Source: Exiguobacterium acetylicum DSM 20416 (GTDB lineage Bacteria; Bacillota; Bacilli; Exiguobacteriales; Exiguobacteriaceae). Taken from it: 64,000 nucleotides of DNA. Under the pieces are notes generated by a model, which searched no databases, was not told where the DNA came from, and saw only the letters and a list, made by a program, of their open reading frames with translations. Shown here in pieces: positions 35,218-43,602 of the stretch. The stretch covers positions 3,056,001 to 3,120,000 of the forward strand of contig NZ_JNIR01000001.1 of NCBI RefSeq assembly GCF_000702605.1, in the 5' to 3' direction. The stretch's first letter is position 1; every line of letters begins with the position of its first letter. The translations under genes and the position numbers were made by a program.

Positions 35218-36606
35218 ATGAGTTTGCTTCGCAAGAAAGATGTCAGTGTCATGATGGACATGAAACAACATTCAAAACTGGCACGACATTTATCAGGGTT
35301 TGATCTTATTTTACTTGGAATCGGTGCCATCATCGGAACCGGAATTTTCGTTCTGACAGGAACGGGCGCTCTTTACGCAGGACCTGCTTTACCGATCTCA
35401 TTCATTATTTCTGCCGTTGTCTGTGCATTAGCAGCCCTCTGTTATGCCGAATTTTCGTCGATGATTCCTGTCTCAGGTAGTGTATATACGTATACATATG
35501 CTACGATTGGCGAAGTCATTGCCTGGATCATCGGCTGGTGTCTCATTTTGGAATACGGACTTGCTTCGAGTGCCGTTGCAACCGGTTGGTCAGGGTACTT
35601 CCAGTCACTTTTAGCGGGCTTTGGATTACATTTGCCAACAGCTTTGACAGCTGCTCCAGGTGCTGTACCAGGAAGCGAGACGTTCTTCAACTTACCGGCG
35701 TTCTTGATTCTGATGATCATCACGCTCTTGCTTTCACTCGGTATTAAAGAAACAAAACGCGTCAATAACATCATGGTACTCGTTAAAGTCGCTGTCGTCG
35801 TCCTGTTCATCGTCGTCGGGATCTGGTACATCGAACCGGGCAACTACAAACCGTTTGCGCCATTCGGTATGAGTGGTGTCTTACAGGCTTCAGCAATTGC
35901 TTTCTTTGCTTACCTCGGATTTGATGCCGTCACATCAGCAGCAGAAGAAGTCAAAAATCCGGGACGTAACTTACCGGTTGGGATCTTAGGATCACTTGCG
36001 ATCGTTACTGTTCTGTATGTCATCGTTTCTGCCATCATGGTCGGGATTGTTCCGTTTAAACAGTTTGAAGGCGTCGATAGTCCGGTATCTCTTGCCTTAA
36101 AAGTCGCAGGTCAAGACTGGGTCGCTGGATTCGTCGATTTGGGTGCTATCGTTGGTATGACGACGGTCATCCTCGTCATGACATTTGGTCTCGTCCGTCT
36201 CTTGTTCGCGATGAGCCGTGACGGATTATTACCGAAAGTCTTCTCAGACGTCAATGAAAAGTCACACACACCAGTCAAAGCAACATGGATTCTCGGAACG
36301 ACTGCTGGTTTAATCGCTGGATTCGTGCCACTCGGTACACTTGCTGAATTGATTAACATTGGAACACTGGCAGCCTTCTCGCTCATCTCGATCGCGGTCA
36401 TCGTCCTACGTCGGACGCGTCCTGATTTGAAGCGCGCCTTTAAGGTTCCGTTCGTCCCAGTCTTACCGATCTTGTCAGTCCTTGCTTGTATCATGCTCAT
36501 GTTCAACTTACAACCATTCACGTGGATTGCCTTCTTTATCTGGACAGCCATTGGATTACTGTTGTACTTCGGATATGGACGTAAGCGTTCGAAACTTCAT
36601 CAATGA
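35218..36606 (+). CDS. APC-family amino-acid permease (YfnA/CAT-like)
   Basis: A 462-residue transporter with 12 predicted membrane helices. The N-terminal GIGAIIGTGIFVLTGTGA loop of helix 1 and GWCLILEYGLASSAVATGW in helix 3 are typical of the cationic amino-acid transporter group that includes B. subtilis YfnA. It likely imports neutral or cationic amino acids by proton symport; the substrate cannot be fixed from sequence. The ATG has TCGGAGGA upstream. It ends at a terminator, so it is monocistronic. NOS uses arginine, and this permease lies 1.3 kb from the NOS operon, which is suggestive only. Confidence 0.9.
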   Translation: MSLLRKKDVSVMMDMKQHSKLARHLSGFDLILLGIGAIIGTGIFVLTGTGALYAGPALPISFIISAVVCALAALCYAEFSSMIPVSGSVYTYTYATIGEVIAWIIGWCLILEYGLASSAVATGWSGYFQSLLAGFGLHLPTALTAAPGAVPGSETFFNLPAFLILMIITLLLSLGIKETKRVNNIMVLVKVAVVVLFIVVGIWYIEPGNYKPFAPFGMSGVLQASAIAFFAYLGFDAVTSAAEEVKNPGRNLPVGILGSLAIVTVLYVIVSAIMVGIVPFKQFEGVDSPVSLALKVAGQDWVAGFVDLGAIVGMTTVILVMTFGLVRLLFAMSRDGLLPKVFSDVNEKSHTPVKATWILGTTAGLIAGFVPLGTLAELINIGTLAAFSLISIAVIVLRRTRPDLKRAFKVPFVPVLPILSVLACIMLMFNLQPFTWIAFFIWTAIGLLLYFGYGRKRSKLHQ

Positions 36607-36613
36607 ATCGACT

Positions 36614-36640
36614 AACACCCTTGGTGACAAGGGTGTTTTT
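36614..36640 (+). terminator. Terminator after the permease
   Basis: A ten-bp stem (36614-36623 / 36628-36637) with loop GTGA and a run of T's. Confidence 0.88.
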
Positions 36641-36699
36641 GTATGCAGGAAATTAGGCGAACGAAAGCGAAACAGCTCAGTGGAAAAGGAGGTTTTTCG

Positions 36700-37479
36700 A
36701 TGATTCATATTCAACGCGCACCTGACGTAAAGACAGCTTACAAAGCGATGCAGGATGGATTCCAAGATTATCTGATTCCACTGCACTTATCGGAAGCAGA
36801 ATTCCAAGAGCGCATCATCGAACGAGATGGGAATCAATTGGAGCATTCATTCGTTGCCTATCATGGAGAAAAACCGGTTGGTCTTTGGCTGAACGGTTGG
36901 AAGGAAATCGAGGGTCAACGCATCATGCGGTGTGGAGGACTGGGGATTTCACCGCAGTATCGACGACTAGGGATCGCTAAAGCCTTGTATCAAGCACAAC
37001 TGAGTCATGCTAAAGAAATCGGAATGGATGGTCTGATGCTTGAAGTCATTCAAGGGAACGATCCGGCAATTCGCTTGTATGAATTGCTTGATTACAAGAT
37101 CGTTGGAGAAATCGGTTATTTTCATTTAACGGATGAGCGCCAAGAAGCCGCTCTGCCGACAATCGAAGAAGTGGAGTTTTTAAAACAATATCATGGACAA
37201 GGGGAATACATCTGGCAGCAAGATCCTCATGTCATGCAGCAATTACAAACGGATTATTATCAATTAGAAGAAAGTGTAGTGGCAATAGCCGGATCATCAC
37301 TCTTGTCAGTCATCGGTCCCGCAGAACACAAAGCAAGACATGCGACAGAAATCGTCCGTCGTTTACCAGGCACGACCTATCATTATCAATCAACAGATGT
37401 GCGGGTGTGGGAAGCATTACGTTCTGAAGGATGGACTCAGCGGGATTTGAAACAATATATCATGCGTCAGTCGCTATAA
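36700..37479 (+). CDS. GNAT-family N-acetyltransferase
   Basis: A 259-residue protein. The acetyl-CoA-binding core is GGLGISPQYRRLGIAKALYQAQL (about 86-108), with the Q/R-x-x-G-x-G/A pyrophosphate loop as YRRLGIA. A second, degenerate domain (about 150-259) lacks the motif. The ATG at 36700 is preceded by AAAGGAGG; an upstream ATG at 36643 has none and lies right behind the previous terminator. Substrate unknown. It converges on the Nudix/NOS operon. Confidence 0.85.
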   Translation: MIHIQRAPDVKTAYKAMQDGFQDYLIPLHLSEAEFQERIIERDGNQLEHSFVAYHGEKPVGLWLNGWKEIEGQRIMRCGGLGISPQYRRLGIAKALYQAQLSHAKEIGMDGLMLEVIQGNDPAIRLYELLDYKIVGEIGYFHLTDERQEAALPTIEEVEFLKQYHGQGEYIWQQDPHVMQQLQTDYYQLEESVVAIAGSSLLSVIGPAEHKARHATEIVRRLPGTTYHYQSTDVRVWEALRSEGWTQRDLKQYIMRQSL

Positions 37480-37517
37480 ACAAAAACCGCTGCTATTCAT
37501 TTAGCGGCGGTTTTTGT
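37480..37517. terminator. Bidirectional terminator
   Basis: A 15-bp stem (37480-37494 / 37503-37517, one G-U). The right arm lies inside the last codons of the Nudix gene. Confidence 0.88.
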
Positions 37518-37947
37518 AGTCTTCAATCATTCGAGCGTGAGAACCCACTAAGTGATCCGGTAAGTCGTCGAGCGGAACGAACTGGAGCTTGATACTTTCA
37601 TCACTTTGTTTTAACATTCCAATCGGATGTTCACCGATGTAGGCGAGGGTGACGCTTTGAAAGACGTCTCCGTTCGCTAACGTCGTCACGTATTGCGGAC
37701 CGGAGTAGACATCGAGTAACGTTAATCGTTCCACTTGTAAGCCGGTTTCTTCTTCGAGTTCCCGACGAGCGGTCTCTTCCGGTGATTCCGCCCATTCCAT
37801 CAATCCTCCGGGCAAACCGAAGCGGGCTTGGGCTTCGTTGCGTTGTTCGAGCAAAATGTGCTCGTTCTGAACGACGAGGACGACGGAACCGACGAGAATG
37901 ACTGGGTCATGACCGATTTTTTGACGTAACTGTTCGACATAATTCAT
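37501..37947 (-). CDS. Nudix hydrolase, translationally coupled to NOS
   Basis: A 148-residue Nudix enzyme with an intact box: Gly at the start of GLMEWAESPEETARRELEEETGL, giving GX5EX7REUXEEXGU. Such enzymes hydrolyse nucleoside-diphosphate derivatives, often oxidised nucleotides, NADH or ADP-ribose. Its ATG overlaps the stop of the NOS gene by four bases (ATGA), so the two proteins are made from one message. The pairing with NOS suggests cleaning of damaged nucleotides or cofactors under nitrosative stress, but this is inference. Confidence 0.9.
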   Translation of the reverse strand: MNYVEQLRQKIGHDPVILVGSVVLVVQNEHILLEQRNEAQARFGLPGGLMEWAESPEETARRELEEETGLQVERLTLLDVYSGPQYVTTLANGDVFQSVTLAYIGEHPIGMLKQSDESIKLQFVPLDDLPDHLVGSHARMIEDYKNRR

Positions 37948-39038
37948 TTCAAGGCTCCTTGGTGAAACGGACAGCCGGTCACAGGTGCCGTCTGTGTAGA
38001 TTTTGGAAAGAAGTTCGGTCGTTTGATCTCCGGATCATAGTCCTTATGGAACATATGCGTCGTTGCCCCACTCATCGGAGGCACGAGCCAGGACCATTCC
38101 CCTGTAACATCGCGACCGCATGATGCTTCGTTTTTTTCAAAACGAGCGAATTGTTTCGCAGCCGTATGGTGATCGACGATCGTAACACCGGCACGTTCAA
38201 ACGATTCGAGTACGGCAACGTTCAATTCGACGAGCGCCCGGTCTTTCCAGAGCGAACGTTCACGCGAGGTGTTCAGACCGAGTTGAGTCGCGACGAGCGG
38301 CAAGAGATCGTAACGATCCGTATCAGCGAGGTTACGAGCACCAATCTCCGTTCCCATATACCATCCGTTGAACGGGGCACACGGATAGACGATGCCACCG
38401 ATCTCGAGCTGCATATCGGCAATCATCGGTACGGCGTACCAGCGGACTTCGCGACCACCAAACAAATCATAGTCAGGATGCGTGATGGTGACTTCAAGCA
38501 CGAGCTCGTCAGGAATCGGATGCAGGCTGACTTGTCCATCGAGTTCAATCAACAGGGGCAGGATATCAAACGGTGTATGCGCTCCGGTCCAACCAAGTGC
38601 TTCACATTGGCGCGTCAGGTCGATGGAAGCCGGATCGCCGATGACTCCTGTTGCTGTCTCATAACCTGCATAACGAATCAGTTGGTGATTATGAAGCCGG
38701 ACACGTGCCGGATGGAAAATCGTGATCGTCGAGCGAATCCGTCCTTCGTTCGTCGCGAACCGGATATGCTCAAATAACGCGTCGCGGACCGCTTCGACGG
38801 TCAACGCATCCCGTGCGTCAAAGACATGGAGTTGTTCCCAAAAGAGACGTCCGACACATCGGTTACTATTGCGCCAAGCAAGCTTGGCACCGAACGCCAG
38901 CTCGGAAGTCGTTTGCTCGTATGTTCCCGTCTTCTCGATGGAACGAATGACTTCTTGCTGACGTACGGACATTTCAGGGTATTGTTCTATATAAGAAGTA
39001 AAGAAGCGTTCTGCTTCTGTTTGAGTGAGTGGGTACAC
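37944..39038 (-). CDS. nos: Bacterial nitric oxide synthase oxygenase
   Basis: A 364-residue NOS oxygenase without a reductase domain, normal for Gram-positive bacteria. Heme is bound by Cys61 in WRNSNRCVGR, the arginine guanidinium site is the Glu in YMGTEIGARN, and the C-terminal FHKDYDPEIKRPNFFPK belongs to the pterin side. It oxidises L-arginine to NO and citrulline using a flavoprotein donor encoded elsewhere. A GTG at 39038 is chosen because AAAGGA lies nine bases upstream and the length then matches bNOS; a longer frame reaches 39116. Its neighbours deal with reactive sulfur, a known partner of NO in stress tolerance. Confidence 0.95.
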   Translation of the reverse strand: MYPLTQTEAERFFTSYIEQYPEMSVRQQEVIRSIEKTGTYEQTTSELAFGAKLAWRNSNRCVGRLFWEQLHVFDARDALTVEAVRDALFEHIRFATNEGRIRSTITIFHPARVRLHNHQLIRYAGYETATGVIGDPASIDLTRQCEALGWTGAHTPFDILPLLIELDGQVSLHPIPDELVLEVTITHPDYDLFGGREVRWYAVPMIADMQLEIGGIVYPCAPFNGWYMGTEIGARNLADTDRYDLLPLVATQLGLNTSRERSLWKDRALVELNVAVLESFERAGVTIVDHHTAAKQFARFEKNEASCGRDVTGEWSWLVPPMSGATTHMFHKDYDPEIKRPNFFPKSTQTAPVTGCPFHQGALK

Positions 39039-39163
39039 GAATCGAAATCCTTTCTGAAAAACAAGCACGATACATTCTCTGTTCTTAGTGTACCCCGCGA
39101 GGAAACGAAGCGCCAAACTTGAATGATGTATAAGGTTGTTATAAGTTCAAAAGACTTCCAAAA

Positions 39164-39190
39164 GTTTAAAGGAAGTACGAAATGGGGGAT
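39164..39190 (+). promoter_or_regulatory. SigB-like promoter of the YihY gene
   Basis: GTTTAA (39164-39169), 15 bases, GGGGAT (39185-39190). Eleven of twelve consensus bases match a B. subtilis SigB promoter, 36 bases before the start codon. Confidence 0.6.
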
Positions 39191-39225
39191 AGTGTAGAGA
39201 ATTAGTTGAAAGTGAGGAAATATGT

Positions 39226-40083
39226 ATGTCTTTAATCAAACCTGTATTTGCCCGTTTTTTTGGCGAAGCCTTTTTTGATAAATCGGCTCAGCTCGCCTAT
39301 TATCTGATGTTGTCCTTATTTCCGTTCTTATTATTTGTAGTTGGCATCGTCTCGTTCTTACCGTTTACGTCGGATAACGTGCTGGACTTAATTCGACCAT
39401 TTGCTCCAGCAGAAACGTACGACTTGATTCAGCGGAACGTCGTCGGAATCTTTGATCAGGGTGGTTTCAAGCTTGCCTCAATCAGTTTCCTTGCCGCCTT
39501 TTGGCTCGCTTCAATGTCGGTCCAGTCGCTTGTCCGCTCGCTAAACGATGCGCTCGAAGTGACACGAAAAGCGCCATTCTGGCGCGGACTGTTGCAAGAC
39601 TTCGCCTTTACGATCGGGATGATGATCATCCTTCCGATTTCATTGATTGTTCCGATTTCAGAAAAGTTAACACGACGTTTCATCAATCACTTTGCAATCG
39701 TCGCTGATTTCGTGACGAACTATTCGTGGATCTGGTTCTTATTCCGTTGGGGACTCGGGACGTTGTTCTTACTTGTCTTTTTCATCTTATTGTATCGGAT
39801 CTTACCGAGTGTCCGACTAACGGTTCGTCAGGTACTCCCTGGAGCCATTTTTGCAACGATTGCCTGGCAAGTCGTCTCGGAATTTTTCTCCTATTACGCT
39901 GAGTTCGGTAGTTACGATCGTCTTTACGGTCAGCTTGCCGGAATCATCGTCTTGATGACATGGTTCTATTTGTCCGCTGTCGTCCTGATGTTAGGGGGAT
40001 TGATGAATGCGGAACGGATGCGTCAGAAAAAAGAGGCAAAAATCATGAAACCACAAAAAATCAAAGAAGAAAGCGTGCGTTAA
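39226..40083 (+). CDS. YihY/BrkB-family membrane protein
   Basis: A 285-residue protein with six membrane helices. SAQLAYYLMLSLFPFLLFVVGI at the N-terminus and the SYDRLYGQLAGIIVLMTWFYLSAVVLMLGG end are the YihY family signature. Earlier called RNase BN, the family is now seen as an inner-membrane protein of unclear, possibly transport, function. The C-terminus is basic. A SigB-like promoter precedes it and a strong terminator follows. Confidence 0.92.
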   Translation: MSLIKPVFARFFGEAFFDKSAQLAYYLMLSLFPFLLFVVGIVSFLPFTSDNVLDLIRPFAPAETYDLIQRNVVGIFDQGGFKLASISFLAAFWLASMSVQSLVRSLNDALEVTRKAPFWRGLLQDFAFTIGMMIILPISLIVPISEKLTRRFINHFAIVADFVTNYSWIWFLFRWGLGTLFLLVFFILLYRILPSVRLTVRQVLPGAIFATIAWQVVSEFFSYYAEFGSYDRLYGQLAGIIVLMTWFYLSAVVLMLGGLMNAERMRQKKEAKIMKPQKIKEESVR

Positions 40084-40097
40084 TCATTGGGCACGCA

Positions 40098-40132
40098 AAA
40101 AAGCAGCTGACACATATCGTCAGCTGCTTTTT
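40098..40132. terminator. Bidirectional terminator
   Basis: A perfect 14-bp stem (40098-40111 / 40119-40132) with A5/T5 ends between the YihY gene and the convergent TauE gene. Confidence 0.92.
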
Positions 40133-40135
40133 CAT

Positions 40136-40984
40136 TTAGGCAGTTTTAAGAATCCGGTAGCCGAAGACGCTTAACAAACTAAGTGTGAATAGAGCAAGCA
40201 AGACAAGTGACAGATAAGGAAGACCGAACACTTTGACAATGACGCTTAAGGCGACGACGCCATAAAAGATTCCTAATGTCTTTTGGACGAACGGTTCATT
40301 GAAGCGATGCAAGAGTGAAGCACCGAGTGGTGAGCCGATGAACGCACCGATGATTAAGGCGATCCCGAGTGATAACGGAGCACTGGTTCCGGAAGCGACA
40401 TAACTCGTCACTCCTCCGAGAACGATCAATGTCGCAGAGGCGATGCTCGTTCCGATTGCTTGTTTGAGCGGAAAACGAACCCATCCGAGCAAGAGAGGCG
40501 TCAACAAAAATCCACCGCTGACACCCATCAATGACGAGAGAATTCCGGCAGCAAGTCCGATGACAGCGAGCTTCACTACGGAAGCATCATGGACCGGAAA
40601 AGACGGACGTTCCTTTGAACGGGGACGAAGGAATTGAATCGAAAAACCAATCAGTAAGAAAATGTAGAGACTTGATAAGACGACATCAGCACCAGCATGA
40701 CGCTCGAGCCAAAAGACGACTGGTGTGATCAACGCCGAACCGATGATCCCGGACAGACCAATGATCCCGGCATCGCGAAAACGGAAAGTTTTTAATCGAA
40801 GATGTGATAGTGTACCAGTCACGGTCGATCCGAGTGTCAGTAACAGACTGAGGACGATCGCGGTGCTGGCTTCATAGCCAAGAATCAATAAAAGTGGGGT
40901 AAGGATGATGCCGCCACCGATTCCGAAAAAGCCGGAGAGAATGCCGATGGTTGCTCCTAACAAAATAAATGAGATATACATCAT
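40136..40984 (-). CDS. TauE/SafE sulfite/anion exporter (first copy)
   Basis: A 282-residue transporter of eight membrane helices in two halves; the repeated GFFGIGGGIILTPLLL and LMGVSGGFLLTPLLL motifs (near residues 20 and 165) are diagnostic of the TauE/SafE/YfcA family. Members export sulfite, sulfoacetate or related anions. The ATG at 40984 has AAGGA seven bases upstream; a second ATG follows at once. It is divergent from a LysR regulator and lies between two persulfide-oxidation loci, so sulfite efflux is a reasonable guess. Confidence 0.9.
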   Translation of the reverse strand: MMYISFILLGATIGILSGFFGIGGGIILTPLLLILGYEASTAIVLSLLLTLGSTVTGTLSHLRLKTFRFRDAGIIGLSGIIGSALITPVVFWLERHAGADVVLSSLYIFLLIGFSIQFLRPRSKERPSFPVHDASVVKLAVIGLAAGILSSLMGVSGGFLLTPLLLGWVRFPLKQAIGTSIASATLIVLGGVTSYVASGTSAPLSLGIALIIGAFIGSPLGASLLHRFNEPFVQKTLGIFYGVVALSVIVKVFGLPYLSLVLLALFTLSLLSVFGYRILKTA

Positions 40985-41099
40985 GAAACAGTCCTTCTTT
41001 CTAATAGGTGATAACTTGAGTATGAAAGAGGAATACAAGATTACAAAAATGAATTAATTAAATACAAATGATTATGAAATGTAATGGGGAGGGGTATTG

Positions 41100-41948
41100 T
41101 TGAAATTAACTGAACTCAGAACGTTCGTCACACTCGTTGAAACACGTCACTTTACGAAAACAGCGGAGCAGTTATTTCTATCGCAACCGACGGTCAGTGT
41201 TCACGTGAAACGACTAGAAGAAGATATCGGACATTCATTGTTAATACGTGATTCATTCGCAATAGGGGTCGAGGTATCGGAAATGGGCTGGATTGTCTAT
41301 CGCCACGCAAAAGAAATTCTATTCCAACTCGAACAGATGCAGTCGCAGTTAGATGAATCGGAAGGTGTTTTCCAAGGTACACTACGGATCGGAGCAACAC
41401 ATACGATCCACGAGATATTGCTTGATGATATGATCCATCTGTTTTCACATGCTCACCCTAAAGTTTCACTGGACATCCAATTGATGAATCATGATCAAGT
41501 GGCAACAGCTTTACGACATCGTGAGATTGATCTCGGTATGATTGAAGGAGAACTGACACTTGATGGAATGAGACAAATCGTCTTTGCGAAAGATCAACTG
41601 CATATCATTGGAGCGACACATCTTGCACTCGAAGACGCGACGTGGATCGTCCGGGAAGAAGGATCCGCTTCTCGCTATGCACTTCATCGTTGGCTTGATG
41701 CGTCGTCGATCGTTCCCACTCGAACGATTACAGTAGATGCGAATTATTTAGCGCGACAACTTGTTTTGAATGGGAGTGGTATTGCAGCGCTGTCAGAACG
41801 ACTTGTCACGTCTTTCCCGTCTGAATCTTTTACAATTCATGCGAAAGGGATCTCCAACCGGACGTTTCGTTATCTGTTACCAGAGAAAATGCCAACTCGA
41901 CTAGCCGAGCGTTGGATCGATTTTTTAGAAGCGAATTGGAAAGGCTGA
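41100..41948 (+). CDS. LysR-family regulator, divergent from the TauE exporter
   Basis: A 282-residue LysR regulator: helix-turn-helix LTELRTFVTLVETRHFTKTAEQLFLSQPTVSVHVKRLEE, then a two-lobed effector domain. The start is taken at the TTG at 41100, six bases after GGGGAGGGG; a TTG directly before would be too close. Divergent placement suggests that it controls the TauE exporter from the 115-base shared intergenic region. The B. subtilis sulfite-responsive CysL would be a good model, but the effector cannot be read from sequence. Confidence 0.88.
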   Translation: MKLTELRTFVTLVETRHFTKTAEQLFLSQPTVSVHVKRLEEDIGHSLLIRDSFAIGVEVSEMGWIVYRHAKEILFQLEQMQSQLDESEGVFQGTLRIGATHTIHEILLDDMIHLFSHAHPKVSLDIQLMNHDQVATALRHREIDLGMIEGELTLDGMRQIVFAKDQLHIIGATHLALEDATWIVREEGSASRYALHRWLDASSIVPTRTITVDANYLARQLVLNGSGIAALSERLVTSFPSESFTIHAKGISNRTFRYLLPEKMPTRLAERWIDFLEANWKG

Positions 41949-41950
41949 CT

Positions 41951-42005
41951 ACAAAAAGATTTTCGGACTCACTGAACATAGTGATGAATCCAGAAATCTT
42001 TTTCG
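41951..42005 (+). terminator. Terminator after the LysR gene
   Basis: AAAAAGATTT (from 41953) pairs with AAATCTTTTT (to about 42003) around an internal CACT/AGTG hairpin; the T run precedes the cstR promoter. Confidence 0.7.
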
Positions 42006-42034
42006 TTGACTTATACCCCATTAGGTATTATTGT
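42006..42034 (+). promoter_or_regulatory. cstR promoter with CstR operator in the spacer
   Basis: TTGACT (42006-42011), 17 bases, TATTGT (42029-42034). The spacer is filled by ATACC-CCATTA-GGTAT (42013-42028), a perfect five-bp-arm palindrome of the CsoR/CstR type. The sensor should repress itself until persulfide modifies it. Confidence 0.78.
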
Positions 42035-42093
42035 ATGAAATGTACCAACGAGGTATGACGCATGTCACATTTGAAAAAGGAGATGGACTTCAT

Positions 42094-42357
42094 ATGGAAA
42101 ACGGTTATGAAGATCGCATCATTCATCGGATGAATCGGATTGAAGGACAAATCCATGGAATCGTTCGAATGATGAAAGAAGAGGCGTCCTGTAAGGATGT
42201 CGTCACACAACTGAGCGCTACACGTAGTGCGATTGATCGCGTCATCGGTCTCGTCGTCAGTGAAAACTTGATTGACTGTGTCCGTCAGGATGATGCGACG
42301 GAAAATCATGAACAAGCCGTTGCAGAGGCTGTTCAACTCTTAATGAAAAGCAGATAG
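42094..42357 (+). CDS. cstR: CstR-like persulfide-sensing repressor (CsoR family)
   Basis: An 87-residue all-helical repressor of the CsoR/RcnR/CstR family. The sensing cysteines are Cys33 and Cys62. The position four before the second Cys, which is the copper-binding His in CsoR, is Asn58, so it lacks the copper triad and fits CstR, which forms a di-, tri- or tetrasulfide bridge between these two Cys. The ATG at 42094 has AAGGAGAT upstream. Operators of one pattern lie before this gene, the following operon and the rhodanese-cstB pair at 31.3 kb. Confidence 0.9.
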   Translation: MENGYEDRIIHRMNRIEGQIHGIVRMMKEEASCKDVVTQLSATRSAIDRVIGLVVSENLIDCVRQDDATENHEQAVAEAVQLLMKSR

Positions 42358-42379
42358 AATTTTTTTTTTACGAATTAAT

Positions 42380-42394
42380 ATACCCCTTAGGGTA
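42380..42394. promoter_or_regulatory. CstR-like operator before the DsrE-rhodanese-TusA operon
   Basis: ATACC-CCTTAG-GGTA(A), same five-six-five geometry as the cstR operator, 23 bases before the start codon of the DsrE-like gene, after a run of ten T's. Confidence 0.68.
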
Positions 42395-42416
42395 AAAACT
42401 TGGAGGAATTACGTTT

Positions 42417-42895
42417 ATGTCAGATACAAAAAAACAACCATCGTTTTATTTAGTGGAGAGTACGACAAAGTCATGGCAGCTTATATCATTGCCAACGGTG
42501 CAGCCGCATACGATCACGAAGTCACGATTTTTCATACCTTCTGGGGTTTGAATGCGATGCGTAAGGATGAACCGATCCAGCCGGATAAAACATTCCTTGA
42601 GAAGATGTTCGGTAAGTTCATGCCACGCGGTGCCGATAAGATGCCACTCTCGAAAATGAACTTCGGTGGTGCAGGTCAAAAAATGATTAAAAACGTCATG
42701 AAGAAGCACAATGCGATGCCACTTCCAGACTTAATCGAATTAGCGAAAGAACAGGATGTCAAACTCGTCGCCTGTACGATGACGATGGATTTACTCGGTT
42801 TGAAACAGGAAGAATTACACGACGGGATTGAGTATGCAGGTGTTGCCGCCTACCTCGCCGATGCGGAGAACGGAAACGTCAATCTATTCATCTAA
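42417..42895 (+). CDS. DsrE-like sulfur-carrier protein, -1 frameshift at 42428-42434
   Basis: The ATG at 42417 has a strong ribosome site (TTGGAGGAA), but its frame gives MSDTKKQPSFYLVES and is lost soon. A -1 shift at the in-phase A_AAA_AAA heptamer (codons ACA AAA AAA CAA) yields MSDTKKTTIVLFSGEYDKVM, the family's normal opening, continuing as AAYIIANGAAAYDHEVTIF to a full protein of about 159 residues. The later Cys in KLVACTMTMDLL is the usual persulfide carrier. A start at 42473 would remove the first beta strand. The gene is translated by frameshifting, broken, or misread by one A. Confidence 0.78.
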
Positions 42896-42917
42896 TGATC
42901 TGAAGGAGGAATGACGC

Positions 42918-43277
42918 ATGGATGTACTATCGATTATCTTGTTGCTCGTCGTCGGCTATCTCGCTTATAAGGTGTTCGCCCCAACAAAAGGCGTCAAGCA
43001 AGTGTCGACCACGGAACTGAAGCCGTTACTAAATGACCGCAAACGATTTTATCTCGATGTTCGGACACCGGCAGAATTCAAAGGCAATCACATCAAAGGA
43101 TTTAAGAACATTCCGTTACAAACGCTAAACAGTCAACTGAATCAAATCCCGAAAGACAAAGAAGTGCTCGTCATCTGTCAAAGCGGGATGCGAAGCAAAC
43201 AAGCCGTCAAAGTACTAAAAAAAGCCGGTTATCCGAATGTCACGGAAGTCCGTGGCGGAATGAATGCCTGGCGCTGA
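42918..43277 (+). CDS. Membrane-anchored rhodanese
   Basis: A 119-residue protein with one N-terminal transmembrane helix (about 3-20) followed by a rhodanese domain: active loop CQSGMRS, YLDVRTPAEF at the N-terminal edge and VRGGMNAW at the end. The anchor places the sulfurtransferase at the inner face of the membrane, depending on topology. The ribosome site is GAAGGAGGA. It is the second gene of the CstR-controlled operon, 22 bases after the DsrE-like gene. Confidence 0.9.
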   Translation: MDVLSIILLLVVGYLAYKVFAPTKGVKQVSTTELKPLLNDRKRFYLDVRTPAEFKGNHIKGFKNIPLQTLNSQLNQIPKDKEVLVICQSGMRSKQAVKVLKKAGYPNVTEVRGGMNAWR

Positions 43278-43302
43278 ATCGAATCAAGAGGAGGAATTCA
43301 AT

Positions 43303-43599
43303 ATGAAACGCATGACAGCAACAGAAGTACAGGAAAAAATCGAACGTGGTGAACAACTGAACGTTATTGATGTCCGAGAAGTCGATGAAGTCAAAGAAGG
43401 AATGATTCCGGGAGCGATCCATATTCCACTCGGATTGATTGAATTCAAGATGAACGAACTCGACAAGAAAAAAGAGTATGTCATGGTATGCCGTTCTGGT
43501 GCGCGCAGTGGTCGCGCAACGACATATCTCGAAGGACAAGGATATGACGTGACGAACATGGATGGCGGCATGATGTCGTACGAAGGCGAAACAAAATAA
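43303..43599 (+). CDS. Single-domain rhodanese
   Basis: A 98-residue rhodanese with active loop CRSGARS and VIDVREVDEVKEGMIPGAIHIP. It is close in size and end (GGMMSYEG) to the rhodanese at 31.3 kb, suggesting duplication between the two loci. The ATG at 43303 follows AGGAGGAAT; an upstream in-frame start at 43264 overlaps the previous gene. Cytosolic, same operon. Confidence 0.9.
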   Translation: MKRMTATEVQEKIERGEQLNVIDVREVDEVKEGMIPGAIHIPLGLIEFKMNELDKKKEYVMVCRSGARSGRATTYLEGQGYDVTNMDGGMMSYEGETK

Positions 43600-43602
43600 A
43601 TA

